Counted from the first letter of the stretch, positions 10,446 to 22,722 are shown. The stretch is DNA of 64,000 nucleotides from Metellina segmentata (GCA_947359465.1 OX375874.1:88527672-88591671), one strand, 5' to 3'. Numbers and translations are program-made. The notes: generated from the letters alone by a model not told the origin.

Positions 10446-11215
10446 ATCACCAAGATCCATGGGCAAACATATCGGGATTTGAACTCGGTAGGTTGACTTC
10501 CTCACCTTCCTGGTATAGAGGGATCCGAAGCTGGAGTTGTGTCCTCGATCGTTCTCTGCTTTACACTCGTACTCCTCTTTGTCTCTCTAATCCTCCACAC
10601 CACGCCAACGTGAAGACAGTGGATGCCATGACAGATTTAACATGCCACAACCCCCAATACACGACGGTCGGCTAGATGGAGTTTCGAACTAGCACCCCCT
10701 GGGGTTTTCATCCACAACTCTTCCAAACGGGCCACCTCGTCCCTGTTCCCAACAGGGACAATCACCAAGATCCATGGGCAAACATATCGGGATTTGAACT
10801 CGGTAGGTTGACTTCCTCACCTTCCTGGTATAGAGGGATCCGAAGCTGGAGTTGTGTCCTCGGTCGTTCTCTGCTTTACACTCGTACTCCCCTTTGTCTC
10901 TCTAATCCTCCACACCACGCCAACGTGAGGACAGTGGATGCCATGACAGATTTAACATGCCACAACCCCCAATACACGACGGTCGGCTAGATGGAGTTTC
11001 GAACAAGCAACCCTCTGGTTGTTAATCGGCAATTCTTCCAACCGGGCCACCTCTGCACTATTCCCAACAGGGACAATCACCAAGATCCATGCGCTAACAT
11101 ATCGGGATTTGAACTTGGTAGGTTGACTTTCTCACCTTCCTGGTAGTAGTAGAGGGATCCGAAGCTGGAGTTGTGTCCTCTATCGTTCTCTGCCCTACAC
11201 TCGTACTCCCCTTCG
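10271..11215. repeat. 315-bp tandem triplication of SINE head plus Ig-exon 3' end
   Basis: Landmarks recur at exactly 315-bp intervals: GTTTCGAAC at 10366, 10681 and 10996, and CTCACCTTCCTGG at 10501, 10816 and 11131. Each unit contains the SINE head, about 50 bp of flank, and the last ~80 bp of the Ig exon with its splice donor. Only the rightmost copy continues into the full exon. The exon-to-SINE junction reads TTTGTCTCTCTAATCC in the two extra copies, which fixes the duplication breakpoint. The extra copies are nearly identical to each other. Confidence 0.93.
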
Positions 11216-11364
11216 TCTTCTTGTGTGATGTTGCTGAGGATGAGCTCGTACCAACCGTCCTCGTGCTCTATGATCTCCCGGCAGCCAGGGATGGGACGCA
11301 GGGGTTCTCCGCATCGCCACCACGACACGGTCGTCGGATCGTTGGGGTCGCTGCTCACTTTCAC
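11136..11364 (-). CDS. I-set immunoglobulin-domain exon (second half of domain)
   Basis: A 229-nt internal exon of a titin/obscurin-like or other I-set protein. The acceptor is TTCCATATTTCAG and the donor is GAAG followed by GTGAGA; phase 0 in, phase 1 out. It begins VKVSSDPNDPTTVSWWRCG, where the W is the conserved Ig-core tryptophan, and continues to GWYELILSNITQEDEGEYEC, the D-x-G-x-Y-x-C signature of the F strand, then RAENDRGHNSSFGSLYYYQE. It completes the half domain encoded at 14069-14158. The first Ig cysteine is absent, as in many muscle I-set domains, so the intradomain disulfide is unlikely. The product probably acts in muscle sarcomeres or in cell adhesion; which one cannot be told from a single domain. 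A Harbinger-like element lies 33 bp upstream of the acceptor, and part of the exon is duplicated downstream. Confidence 0.87.
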
Positions 11365-11397
11365 CTGAAATATGGAATTTTTTTTTATTGCAGCTTA

Positions 11398-12100
11398 TGA
11401 TGGCTCCACACCAGAGAGACAGGTAACATTTTGTCGCCTGTTGTGTCTGTTGCTGTTAAAAAAAAACTTCACATCGCTAGCGACAGCAATTTATTTGCGC
11501 ATGCGCATAATCTTCTTTTCCGAAAACAAAACATTTATTTCCGCTTCTGATTCTGCAAGATGGCTGATATATCGCGTCAGCGTTTAGTAAAACTTCTTTT
11601 TGTTGTAACTAGTTATTCTACATGTTAAAGTGTTTTTATTATAACTGCAACTTCTTTATATTAGTCTTACTTCAACTCGACAAGAAGCACGTGCTGGTTT
11701 TTTTTTTACAAATTAATCATGTTCTCTGTTTTTTACTATTTTTTTTTTTTTTTTAAATTTTTTTTTGTATCGACAAACGTTAGATTACCTCTGCTAAACA
11801 ACGTCATTTCGAGAATTATTCAAACAATTTTACAGCGAAGACGATTGCTTTTAAGGCGTCTGGCTGTTGATGAAAGAAAGCAGTGGGTGAAAAATATCAA
11901 CCCAAATCGGATTAGGCAAGATGCTCAGGAATCTGATTGGTTGTCGGCATGGCGACAGAGACAAAAGTTGAACTTTCTCCAAGACTTGAAAGCGCAGCGA
12001 CAGAGACAAACCGGGATAAACAAAATTTGTTTGTAATACGCATGCGCAATAGTGAAGGTACATGTTTTTTGTCGCTGTCGCCGTTGGTGTGAAGCCACCA
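11398..12100 (+). mobile_element. PIF/Harbinger-like element with TTA target duplication
   Basis: The 703-bp element has imperfect 16-bp terminal repeats (TGATGGCTCCACACCA at the left, TGGTGTGAAGCCACCA at the right) and is flanked by TTA at 11395-11397 and 12101-12103. A 3-bp TWA duplication is diagnostic of PIF/Harbinger. Inside, a short frame starts at ATG 11560 (MADISRQRLVKLLF) and a later frame holds RRRLLLRRLAVDERKQWVKN and RQDAQESDWLSAW, an arginine-rich region that may be a nuclease N-terminus. No DDE core remains, so the element is a deletion derivative. It lies in the intron just before the Ig exon. Confidence 0.72.
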
Positions 12101-12532
12101 TTACAATCTGTTTTCTGTGTTTAAAGATTTGCAACTAAATCTGCTCATTGTACCTGCAAATATACCGGGAGGTCATAAAATGGCTTTCACTAGTCAATTT
12201 TCGCAATTTTCAACGAATCGGAATGGAACTCAAGATGTAGAGTGTGATCGTGGGAAACTCCGTTGTGCTTGACCTTTAGGGAGGGCCACTTGCAGGGCAG
12301 GTGTCCACTACATTGCGTCATCGAAATGCCGAATATCGTATTTTTTATTGTTTTGCGCCAGCTGCTGTTCTTCCGCCACGCGCTTTACAACGACTTGAGA
12401 AGAACAGGTGGTGATCGTCCAGATGATCTCTTGATTGTTTTCTGACTTTTAGCGTTGGGTTATTTTCATAAACATTATCATCATTATAACTTCAGTCGGA
12501 AAAGTTGTATTTAGAGCCGTTGGAGACGACGG
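12101..12532. other. unassigned intronic or intergenic sequence
   Basis: It lies between the two Harbinger-type elements. No gene or repeat recognised. Confidence 0.3.
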
Positions 12533-12535
12533 TTA

Positions 12536-13306
12536 AGCTTTGGTTTCCTAAGAAAGTGGAGCCGTTATCTAACAGCCGTGATACGTCATGATTCCGCGGG
12601 CATAACTAGACGGCCGTCTAAACAAAAATCCCGACGTGTCAACTTAGACGGACAGAATACGTTGGAGAATGGGCAACACAGACGGCTGTCGTGGTTTGTT
12701 TTATTCGAGAAACAAAACAAAGTGTTTTTTTTATTCTCTAGTTTAAAGATTCTAACTTCGGGATCGTTGAAGGTAGAGTGAAAATTTCAACAGATTTCAA
12801 ATCAGCGTAAATTTCTACGCCAGATCGATATCAAAAACAGTTTTATTATTCAATTATTTACCATTTGATTATTTAATTATGTATTAAATAATTATTTATT
12901 TATTCAAAGAAAATCACATTTAAGGTATCGATCTGGTGTCAAATTTTCCGCAGATTTCGAATCCGTTGAAATTTTTATTCTGCGTATAACGATCCCGATT
13001 TTACAAAAAACGAATTATTCAATGGCAGTCAAAAATGTTTATTTATATTGCTCCTCTTGGCTGGAATCGCTTGGAGCAGGAAATGAAATCTGGCCGCTAC
13101 AAGAGAAAAAACGTTCCCCATCTGTTTGAGACCGCTATGACGCCAGTCATGGAAATGGCGGCTCCGATCATTTTTGTTACGCTCACAAACAACGCTCTCT
13201 AGGAAACCAACACCATGTGTTAGTATAAGCAACGTTTTAGTGACGTCACCCACCGATACATCACGGCCGCTAGATCACGGCTACCGTTTCTTAGGAAACC
13301 GAAGCT
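12536..13306. mobile_element. foldback Harbinger-type MITE with TTA target duplication
   Basis: The ends AGCTTTGGTTTCCTAAGAAA and, inverted, AGCTTCGGTTTCCTAAGAAA define a 771-bp element flanked by TTA at 12533-12535 and 13307-13309. A second, internal inverted repeat of about 80 bp (near 12754-12832 and 12923-13001, including CGGGATCG and CCAGATCGATA) surrounds a very AT-rich centre, so much of the element can fold back. No transposase is encoded. Confidence 0.78.
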
Positions 13307-13309
13307 TTA

Positions 13310-14068
13310 GAGAGCGGGCGAGAAGCAGCGGGTGAGGCTGCTTCACCGTGCTGGACTGTGAGATACATACTTTTGTGTATTGGTATAGTGAAGTTAATGT
13401 GATGATGAAAATACTGTATATATTCTTAATGTTCTTGGAATAATAAGAACTTAAATATCTTAGCTGGTGATTGTACAATTGTTGATTTCTTGTTTTAAAA
13501 TTTCGAAAATTTTGAATAGCAACACCTTTTCTTGTCATAATGTGATTGGTACACTGAAAAACAAAAAAAAATGGCGTTGAATTTTTACCTTTTGTTTTTA
13601 GAACGACTGCCCAAGAGCCCTGTCAAAGAAATTGTGAACGACAGAGGATGAAAGAAAGTAAACCTACGATTTCTAGAAAAGAGGACTTCAATAAAGGCTA
13701 TCCACCTTAAATTTATATTGATGCAGGCTATAGGAGCAGCGATATGTTGTATACGAAATAGAGACAGCCAAGAAATTTGGTGCTCTTTGCTCTCTACGCT
13801 TGTATAACGTAAATGTCATTCCAATACTTTTTAATTGCTGTTTAATTAGTTTAAAGTGAGTATCATGTAGTGTTGGTAAAGTCAACTGGAAATAAAATTT
13901 CTGTTTTGCTTATACTATCGTCTTGATTCAGAAACATATTTGGTTCTCTGAGTACCCTGCTCTTTCAATCGTTAATAAATAACAAAAAATAAACATTTCA
14001 ATATTTCAGTAAGTTTTAAAATCCCTAATAGGGAAAATACAATTGCGATGGCGCATTGAAGAAATTAC
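13310..14068. other. unassigned, probably intron of the Ig-domain gene
   Basis: Between the two Ig exons. No repeat family or coding segment recognised. Confidence 0.35.
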
Positions 14069-14158
14069 CTGGAAAGTGACTATGTCCCCGTCAGTGGAGT
14101 CTGTTTCGATCGGAAGAGCTTGAATAAAACTGGGAGGAGCTGCCATTTCTGGAATGCA
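14069..14158 (-). CDS. I-set immunoglobulin-domain exon (first half of domain)
   Basis: A 90-nt exon, 30 codons. The acceptor is CTTTTTGTTTTAG and the donor is TTTCCAG followed by GTAATT; it is phase 0 at the 3' end. It encodes APPSFIQALP, the usual A-strand opening of an I-set domain, then DGDIVTFQ, which joins in frame to VKVSSDP of the exon at 11364. The combined order (P-P-x-F, G-D-x-V-x-F, V-S-W-W, D-x-G-x-Y-x-C) is that of one complete I-set domain split by an intron of about 2.7 kb. That intron now holds two Harbinger-type elements. Further exons of the gene, upstream at higher coordinates, were not found in the window. Confidence 0.8.
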
Positions 14159-14439
14159 CTAAAACAAAAAGTTTCGAAATCAGTATGACTGGTTTTAGAA
14201 TTTCAATACAACTTTTAACGTTACTGCAAAGGGCCGTATGAAACTTATATTTCTAGTTTAAATAATGCTGTGTTTTAAAAACAATCAACTGAAATAAACC
14301 ACCTGAGAAAACATTCGAAAATCCTAATAAGAAAAGAAAGTTATTATCAAATATTACTTTTCTTTATTCCAATTATAGTTATTGTATTATCAGTATAGTG
14401 ACCAAAAGATAAACACAAATCTCTACTATTGTAAAAAGA

Positions 14440-14556
14440 AGTGTTTGTGTGCGGACTGTCCCGACGAATCTATGGTACTTACAGTAATGGGATTTGGCAC
14501 ACTGGTAGTCCGAAGATTTTGCTATTTGTGTACAAAGCCCGAATTTTAAAATAAAT
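14440..14556. repeat. dispersed repeat, copy 1
   Basis: It shares with 54584-54700 the blocks CGAATCTATGG, AATGGGATTTGGCACAC, GGTAGTCCGAA and CCGAATTTTAAA in the same order. The family is unknown. Confidence 0.7.
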
Positions 14557-17365
14557 AAACTCAGCGATGTAAATTAGAATTGGATTTTAGTAATACTCCT
14601 GAATATACAAAACCGGCATCAAGCCAGTTAGCAATTAAAAGTTTCATCGCCAAACGGCTATTTTGGTAGGCTGCCATATTGGATGTCAATTTTCTGCAAG
14701 TGGAAGTACAGTCGCGGAAAAAGAAAACGAACACCACCTCTTTTATTTCGAGCACTATTCATACTAGAGCAAATTTAAAGGTATCATTCAATAGAAAATA
14801 ACGTCCTCTACAAACTTAAATAAAAAATAAAAAAATTCAATAAGGTGACATCTTCCTATCAAAGTTTTAACAAACAAATTAAATTTCTATTAGAAATATC
14901 ATGTTTTGATACCATAATCAGATTCTGTATCGCTAAATTAGTCTAAATACGAAATTTCATGACTTTACTACCTTTATGTCCTGAAATATTCAATCCTAAA
15001 GTTGATAACAATTTCAGGGATTATCTCGACATAGAAGGTGTTTAGTTGTAAAACCAGATTAATTGTAGTTATCGCTACCCAAATTTCAAATTTGAACACT
15101 ATATTTACTATACAAGTGTAAACGATCCAAGAATTATTATCCGAGGTATGCCAGACATTTTAAAACTTTTGGTTGTCCCGTAAAATCGCAATAATGAGGA
15201 CATTTTAATGTAGCTCACAAAATAATAATCGGAATAAGCTAAAATTTCTTAATGCCATACTAGAAGTCTTGAATCAATCCTCATCAAAATAAATTAAGGT
15301 TCCAATTCATAATTTTTCAAACATTAATTTAATAATTATTATTGCATACTAAAAACTATTTTTTAAATAAAATATTAGATGGATTTTGTTTGGATTCTTT
15401 AACAATAACCATGGTACAAAATATCAGCGCTATAGACATTTTATTTTGGAAGATATGAATAAAGTTCTAAGAAATTGATTTAACATTAGGAGCTCCAATC
15501 TTTCTGTACTCATAACTGCAAAACGGTAAGATAGAATGACATGAAATTTAAAATCTAAATTTACTTACTGATATAGATTCGAAATTGCATGTCGAAACAG
15601 TTCCCATGGGTAAATTATAAAGTTGAAGCTCAATTTAATATGAAGACAACCCCTTTTGTAAATTTTATGAATTTGAATTTATAGAAGACGTTTGTTCCTG
15701 TCAAACGCCATCTTTGAATTTTCTCTAGTGTTAAAATTGCTTGAATAAAGAGGATTGGTTAGAGATTTTTTACGCCGCTGAACATGTATTGCATCTGCGA
15801 GGTGTTGCTATATTCCAAAATTAATGCCAATTGCTGATGGTAGTTATTTCAAATTAGTAATGACACCATGGACCAAAGAGTAAACTAGATTTTTGTTTAC
15901 TCGTATTCATTTTCAGGGGAAAGTAAATATGCGAACTGAACAATTGTTTTGTGAAACTGTTGGGAAAATACACAAATTGGTAAACAAATGTATTTCATTT
16001 TATTGGATATTTGCTCTCCCCATTGTTTGTATCAAGGAACACTTATCATCAACTTGCATTGTTTACAAGTTGAACCTGCTTTCTCAGAAAAATAACACTT
16101 TCCTATTCTAAAAATGTCCTATTCTAAAAACGTATGGAAAAGGATAATATGCGCCAAATGGAAATAAAAGCAATGCCTCATCGCACACAGCTGCATAAAC
16201 AACAATTTATATTACTTTTGCAGCCTCTTCATCAATTCCAACGCATTTACTGTAGATGTAAGAAGCAGCTGAATTGCATAGAGACATTTTATAAGAAGTT
16301 CGATTGCTCAGTTGATTCTCATGCAACATACGATTTCTTACGGATTATGGATGAAAACACTGTTATTCCCGATTATTTTCTTTTAACTGTTAGAATAAGT
16401 AACGTTGATTATTTAAAGAAAAATAAAAGAATATTCCGTATCTTGATGTTTGTATTAGTTTTAACTAGCAAAGTTTAACTAGTTAGGTTTTAACTAGTTT
16501 CACTCGGAAATTTCTAACAAAAATATTATTCTTTTATTGTTTCAATCATTTTCCAAGTAGAATTTGTTTTCCTTGTATAGCAAAAGGTGACCGCTGAACG
16601 ATAAAAACCAAACCTAATAAAATTAAAGCAAGAGTTTATGCATTTTTAATTTTTTAAAAGGGCATGATATTTCAAGTATCAGATATTAATCCCCTTGCGC
16701 CGTAAGAAGAGTTACAGCTCAATTAAATGATTAATGCTATTAAAAGTGTTACTCATTAAATGTTTATGCTTTATAATGAATAATTTCTACATATTTTAAT
16801 TGGTGGGAAATCTATACCTTAATACTCGTAGAAGGGGGCCAACGTCCAAATTTACTGATCTTGAGTTATATCCACAAATTACTTCAAAGTAATGAAAGAT
16901 ATAGTAGGAAAAATGCCAATGTTTACCTATCAACACATTATGAAAGTATCAAAACACTGGAAGGTATTTCTAATACCCTACATAAAAAAAAATAGTAAAA
17001 ATTTCCAAATATGCGGTAACCAAAAACTGCGTTCGAATGCGAAACTGCATTAGGCACAAAGGAAATAAATGGACTTTAGCCCTTTTACTACCAGTGTATA
17101 GAACTATGTTTAAACTTTTTTTAAATACATACTAAATTTATACATATCTTATACCTTAACAGGATTTTCTCACTCTTCGCTTCGATTATTTTTAGGACGC
17201 TTAAAAATTTTTTATTTTGCTGGAAAAAGCTCACTGCAGGTCATCGAAAATGCAGTAATGGAGGTCATGAAATACCAAAGCCACAGTTATACAGATAAAA
17301 TTAGGCACAAGGGTGAAATGATTGAAATATAGCTCCGTTCTACTTGAGTAGAGAACCCGAAGAAA
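14557..17365. other. unassigned AT-rich sequence, 2.8 kb
   Basis: Only short ORFs without domain character (for example 15893-16111 and 16134-16478). A small cluster of AACTAGT-type motifs lies near 16465-16500. Nothing else recognised. Confidence 0.3.
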
Positions 17366-18100
17366 TCAATACTTTGTTCTAACGCCGTGGGCGGAAATAA
17401 CTGTTGCTGCTTGACATCGAAATAAACATTCTTTGAAATTGTTTTTGGAGTAAGTCAGTCCATTCTTCTTCCACACGTTCCCAAAGTTCATCGGGCGTGA
17501 CCACGGGGGATCATCGACCAGACATGATCGAAATGCGACAGATCTGGTGAACGGGTTAGCCATAGAAGAAGCGAAACCTGGTGAACGTTGAGAAATTATT
17601 GTACGTTGCATGCCATGTGCGGTTGTGCTTTGTCCGAAACCTGGTTACAGGCAAGCCCTGGAGATAATGGAGGACATAAAGCCCCAAAATTTCAGAGATG
17701 TAGCGGTGGTTGTTGAGTGTACCTGTAGTGTGTGATAGGCGGTTGCGGAGGTAGAGTCCAACGGCGACCCATTTCATAATGCGAGATGACAGACCGGTAT
17801 GAGTATGAGCAGTGTAAAAGTCATGCAATCTGTCTCCGAAGTGCTGCCAAACTCGGATGCGACCGTATTGATGCTGTAGAATGAATCGAGATTTGTTTGA
17901 AAAGAAGATATGCCAACTGTTTGTCCATGAGCTTCGTTCTTTGTACCATTAAATGCTTGTGGTGTAGTCAAAGGTAGTGACAGCAATGGACGCCTTGAAA
18001 AATTTTCTTGTTGCAACAGACGACGTCGAATTGGATGTACTGATACATTTTGTTGTGCAACACTTCCACATTCTTGACTGAGGTTCTTGATGTTGCAGTT
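17366..18100 (-). pseudogene. Tc1-like transposase remnant
   Basis: Three broken frames follow the order of a Tc1-family (DD34E) transposase. RRRLLQQENFSRRPLLSLPL (about 18035-17975) matches the end of the DNA-binding part. RLSHTTGTLNNHRYISEIL and LHYLQGLP (about 17740-17650) match the middle of the catalytic domain, where GTLN..RYI..IL is typical. A last part near 17600-17380 may include degraded SP-containing C-terminal sequence. The catalytic DE, D and E motifs are damaged or lost. No terminal repeats were identified. Confidence 0.72.
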
Positions 18101-20959
18101 ACGATTCTTAATAGAATGGTCAGCAATAGTATGTTTATATTCTTAATTATTTCTTAATTGAAGTGTCAGTAAGCTTTGATATAGAAAAATATGGTGATTT
18201 ACGATGTTACCAAACGAACGCCTGTATTATCTATCAAACACAAAATAAAAGAAAAATAGAACCACAAGTTAGTATTGCCAAGCAAAAACTTTTTTAGATA
18301 ATTTTTAGGAGATTCTGAAAAAGATTTGTTAAGATATATTTAATGTGTTAAACTAAAACAAAAAGTATTTTTGATTTACTAATTACACACAGACTCAACA
18401 AGTTATGATAAAGTTATTAGATTAACTTTTGTTTTAAACCTTAGAAGTCATGCTGTCCGATTCATGGCATCCTTTCAAAAGTTCATCGACTACAATTTTC
18501 ATTCCTATAAAAATAAACAGCACAGCGATAACAGATTTTTTTAAGTGTTTATTTATATTATTTTAATTTAAACGTATTCGTTACCATTCACGCAATTCAA
18601 CATTTATGTAAGCAATGTTTTATGGATGACAGTTTTGGCGCATCTTGATATGCATGATGATATTCCAAAAAACGATCGAAAAACAGCCACTTTTCAATAG
18701 CTCTTATTTATTTTTTTTCCAAGAATTCGTATTATTCGACACTTAACTGAAACGAGTTTAAACCGATATGCATCGTAAAAAATGTCCACTACAATTCAAT
18801 GTGTGCTAATATGAAATGTTCTTGAATCAAAATGAATATGAGCATTGTAATTTACGAAATATGCGCATACTTAAACACGACGAATACATTACTACCCAGT
18901 GCGTGAGAATAAGGAAGAATATATTTTCGACTAGTCTGTGTGATTATCATACGAGATTAAAAACACGGATGACTGAAAATCTGAATACAATACATTCCTG
19001 AAAAAAGCTTCACTAACTTTATAACTTTAAATTCCATTAATTATATTTAAGAGGACAAAGGGCATTGAGCCCTCACTTTTGCAACAACTGGTCAAAGTTG
19101 TAAAAATAGACTCACCAGCTAGAAAATTCGAAAAATTATCTTAGATCAAACACTGTACCCAGTAACAGAAAAGGTTATCAATAACAAGAAAAGACCAAAT
19201 ATCTAATTTTTACACACATATATGAAAGGAATTCTCAGTGTTAACAGATGAACTAATGCGAAGATTTTACTTCCGCTACCCAATTGCTCTCGATTGTTAG
19301 AAATCAGGGTGACCTAAAAATGCAGCTTTTTGCCGTTTTGACAACGCATGATGATAATATTAATCGGTGTTGATCAATCAACTATGATAGGTCAATTAGA
19401 AGTTCATTCTTTGGAGCTTTTATTGGTGCTGAAATCGTGTTCTAAAAATCACGCCAAGTGACGTCACCTTCGAGATCTGTACAGAAAGAACGAAGGTCTG
19501 AAGAAACATTACCACCAACTACATTTAAATTGACAGAAAATGCTTCACACAGGATATATCGAAATAAAAACTATTCTGTGATAGATAAACTTTAGTTCAA
19601 TTATCTTACAAGCTCAAAAACTTGCAAGACATGACTCCGACACCACGGCTTTTAGTATCAATCCTGAAACGATTTCCTTTTCTTTGTTGACCAATTCCTG
19701 ATTGGTCATTAATTCTACTAACCCAGTTTATTTGTTCAGCACTTTAAACGTTGTTTTCTTAATTTATTATTAAAAGTCAAATCGACTCTTGTGGGAAAAC
19801 TATACCTTAAAAATAATCACAGTTATTATATTTACTGTCTTATATTTCGCAGTTATATTAATTATTATAGCTTGCATATTATTACAAAACTTTTTTAATA
19901 GTACCGTAGAGGAATATGTGAGTAAAATTGCATGGCTTTGGTCTACATTATTTTGCGATTTTAAAGTTTCCCCACCCTAATTTCAGATTTGGAACAGACT
20001 ACTTTTGACACTATAAAGACCTTTTTCACAACCTTCAGTTTTTCATGACTACAGGTATTTAAAATGCTGTAATTTTATGAAGATTTCAGTAGATTAAGTT
20101 TAAGATTTTTAATTCTTTCTGTAGTTGCTTTTCGGGATGCATTTAGTAACTTTGTTTATGGAATATATATTTAGATTATTGGTCAATTTTTCACACACTG
20201 ATCAAAATAATTTTGATTGCTTCTTACTGTTTTTCATAGTGTCTGTTATAAAAGAAAATGTAAAATATAAACAACACTTGCAAATGTAAACCTATGCATA
20301 AAATTGTGGGAAACACTTCAAAGAAAATAAAGAAAAATATATGTAAAAAATTGACATTTGCTAAATTGGGTACAAATTTTAAAATATTTTGATATTTTGA
20401 AAAAATAAAGTTTTTAATTAATGCTTTTTAAAAGGATTTTTTCTTTTGTAATGCATATTTCTTGTTATTGGAATAAACTACACAACAACATTTTGTTTTA
20501 AATGTAAAATAACTAATTTTATTCAAAGGGTATTGAATTCCCTTTGAATTATTGAAAATTCATGTGTTTGTATACCTTTTAAATCCGTAAATGACGCATT
20601 ATAAATACAGCCTTACGAAACTCCACGATTGGTTCGGCGACTATCAATAAAATGGATCTACAAATCAATCATTGCATTGTTCATGGATTTTGGATCCCAT
20701 TCAAAAATGCTTGATAGTTTTCATCCCATCCCCTGTTCAGAGAATGTCTCCATACTCCAATAGATTTAATTACCGCTTTTAGCAAGTCATCAAGGACAAA
20801 GACTTTTTAGCCATTTTAGAAACATAATTCAGAAAAATACGAAACAAATTTCCCAAGGTACTAAAACTCAAAGGTAAAACACGGTAGAAGGAAGACACAA
20901 ACATACGTGTTTAATTGACGCTGTTTACCGCTCCCTATAACTCCATTGTGCCACTGCCA
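18101..20959. other. unassigned sequence, 2.9 kb
   Basis: AT-rich with scattered short ORFs. No protein family, RNA or terminal repeat was recognised. The G+C is slightly higher near 19430-19500, without any identifiable feature. Confidence 0.3.
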
Positions 20960-21275
20960 GCGAACGAACAAGTGTGTGGTGTAATACTAATAGCCTTGAG
21001 CAGGGACAAGAGCTTCCCCAATTGGTGGCGTCTCCATACATAGTTCCTTTCTGGCAGACGTCCCGTTCTTATGAGTCAGTTCACCGCCATCGAGGTTGGC
21101 ACCACCTGAGCCCTAAAGAGTTAAATTCCATTGAGAGACATGGCAGTGCTAATGAAGTGTGGCTAGCCTTAACGAAAGTCTTCTTCGAACAGTCTGGGAG
21201 AAATTTAAACAGAAGCTGCTGGGCTGTGACAACCAAAACACGCCTCGTGAACGACGATTAAATTGTAAATGTACA
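20960..21275. repeat. diverged repeat, copy 1 (left of Helitron cluster)
   Basis: The part 21110-21275 resembles 23565-23725 in the same orientation, sharing AAAGAGTTAA, GTGCTAATGAAGTGTGG or its variant, AGCTGTGACAACCA and ATTGTAAATGTACACACTT-like blocks. The two copies bracket the Helitron cluster at 21452-23374. Confidence 0.7.
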
Positions 21276-21451
21276 CACTTGTACAAAAGCATGCCATTTC
21301 GTACTGGCGTTTAGTTTTGTTCGAAAGGAAAAAGATGATATATAAATACGAGGCGGAAGCTACAACATGTGTAGCGTAATTGTATTCGACAAAGCTATAT
21401 GAAATTAACTTACGCTTAGAAGGCAAATTTGAAAACATTAATTTTGCAATA

Positions 21452-21570
21452 CTAGGGAGGTCCGCCCAATGCTCGCTATTGCTTGTCAACCCATATGATT
21501 GCTGTGCAATCATATTTCGTTCGCTTCGCGAACTATACTTTTCAACAATGAGGGGGATGTTATTACTTCA
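21452..21570 (-). mobile_element. Helitron 3' end, diverged copy
   Basis: On the - strand the terminus is CTAG followed by T. The subterminal region has the same layout as the copies at 22072 and 22723: CGCTATTGC, then an inverted ATTGCTGTGCAAT hairpin, then TTCGCTTCGCGAA. The 5' end was not located, so only the recognisable 3' part is given. Confidence 0.6.
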
Positions 21571-22071
21571 CAATCCATCCCAATTTGGATCGCTGCTGGA
21601 TTGTTCCCGGACCTCTAGTACGACGTTAATTGAAGGTTCCCTTCCCATTGCGATATTTATCGCATGCGCCCGAGTAACGGAAAATTGCCTACTTTTTTTT
21701 TGCGAAATTAGTGGATTCGTATATAAACTGACCCCAGTACTTTAGCTTCAGAAACGTTCCAAAAATTCTTGGATTATACACGGAAATATAGTGTAAATAA
21801 AAAAAATGTTTTAAAAATGTCAAGAACAAAACATCTCATTTCCACATAAAAAGGAAATATTTTAGCATAACATATTGTTAAAATTCAGAGGAAATCTCAT
21901 CATAATTTTAAAAGTTTTAGCTTCAACGTGTTGTTTCTTTAGTACTTCTTAATATTTTCATATTCGACTGTTGCTATGGAAACGGCGACCGAACTGGCCG
22001 GTTCTTTTGAAAACATTGCAAACTCTCTAGCGCGTGCTCTCAAATTTTATGAATGAATTAATTAATAAATA

Positions 22072-22722
22072 CTAGGGGGCCAACCCCCTTTTCGCTAACC
22101 CTCGCCAACCCCCGGAGGATTGCGAAGCAATCCTCATTGGTTCGCTGCGCGAACCTATGCTCGCTTCGCTCGCCTCAATGAAGACATGTGTCCTAGCAGA
22201 AGGGATTGTTTACAAAATATGTTACCAAAAAAATGTTTTTCAAATCTAAATTTGCTGTATTACAGAAAAAATATATACAGTATCTCTAAAATCAGAATTC
22301 AAATGAAAACTTTGTGCAAATTTTGACTCGAAATGTGAGCGTTGCTTTGGAAATTGAATGCCCAGCATGTTGTTTGTGTGTACATTTTCCCAGCACTCAA
22401 ACGACCCACACTTTTTCATTGAGTTTGTTGCCGAAAGTTGTAGTGCAAGCGTCTTGTTGAACTATAATTGTTGGCCCTGAAAAGGACCTTTTTTTAAATG
22501 GCCCTGAAAAGATCCTCCGCTTTCTTTGATTTCTATTATAAACTAACTGCAACAGCTCATTAAAATTTCCTTTTTTTTTCCAATAAAATTTCATCCGATA
22601 ACGCTATAAATTCAATCGATGCGCGAGACTTCGCGATAAACAAACAATCGTACAGTGTTGCCAAAACGCGATTACAAATAACGTCTTTTTTACGTGCCAC
22701 GTAAGAGATTTATATATATAGA
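22072..22722 (-). mobile_element. non-autonomous Helitron, tandem copy A
   Basis: A 651-bp element. On the - strand it begins TCTATATATATAAATCTC and ends CCCCCTAG with T next to it. Near the 3' end are palindromes GAGGATTGCGAAGCAATCC and GGTTCGCTGCGCGAACC and the repeat GCGAGCGAAGCGAGC. The TC...CTAG termini, insertion next to T, and absence of terminal inverted repeats or target duplication fit Helitrons. No coding capacity; it would need a Rep/helicase in trans. Its 5' end abuts copy B directly. Confidence 0.87.

Noticed and set aside
10493..10990. Two similar ORFs (60 and 104 codons) that look like a repeat protein
   Set aside because: They are translations of the 315-bp tandem array, antisense to the Ig exon fragment and SINE.
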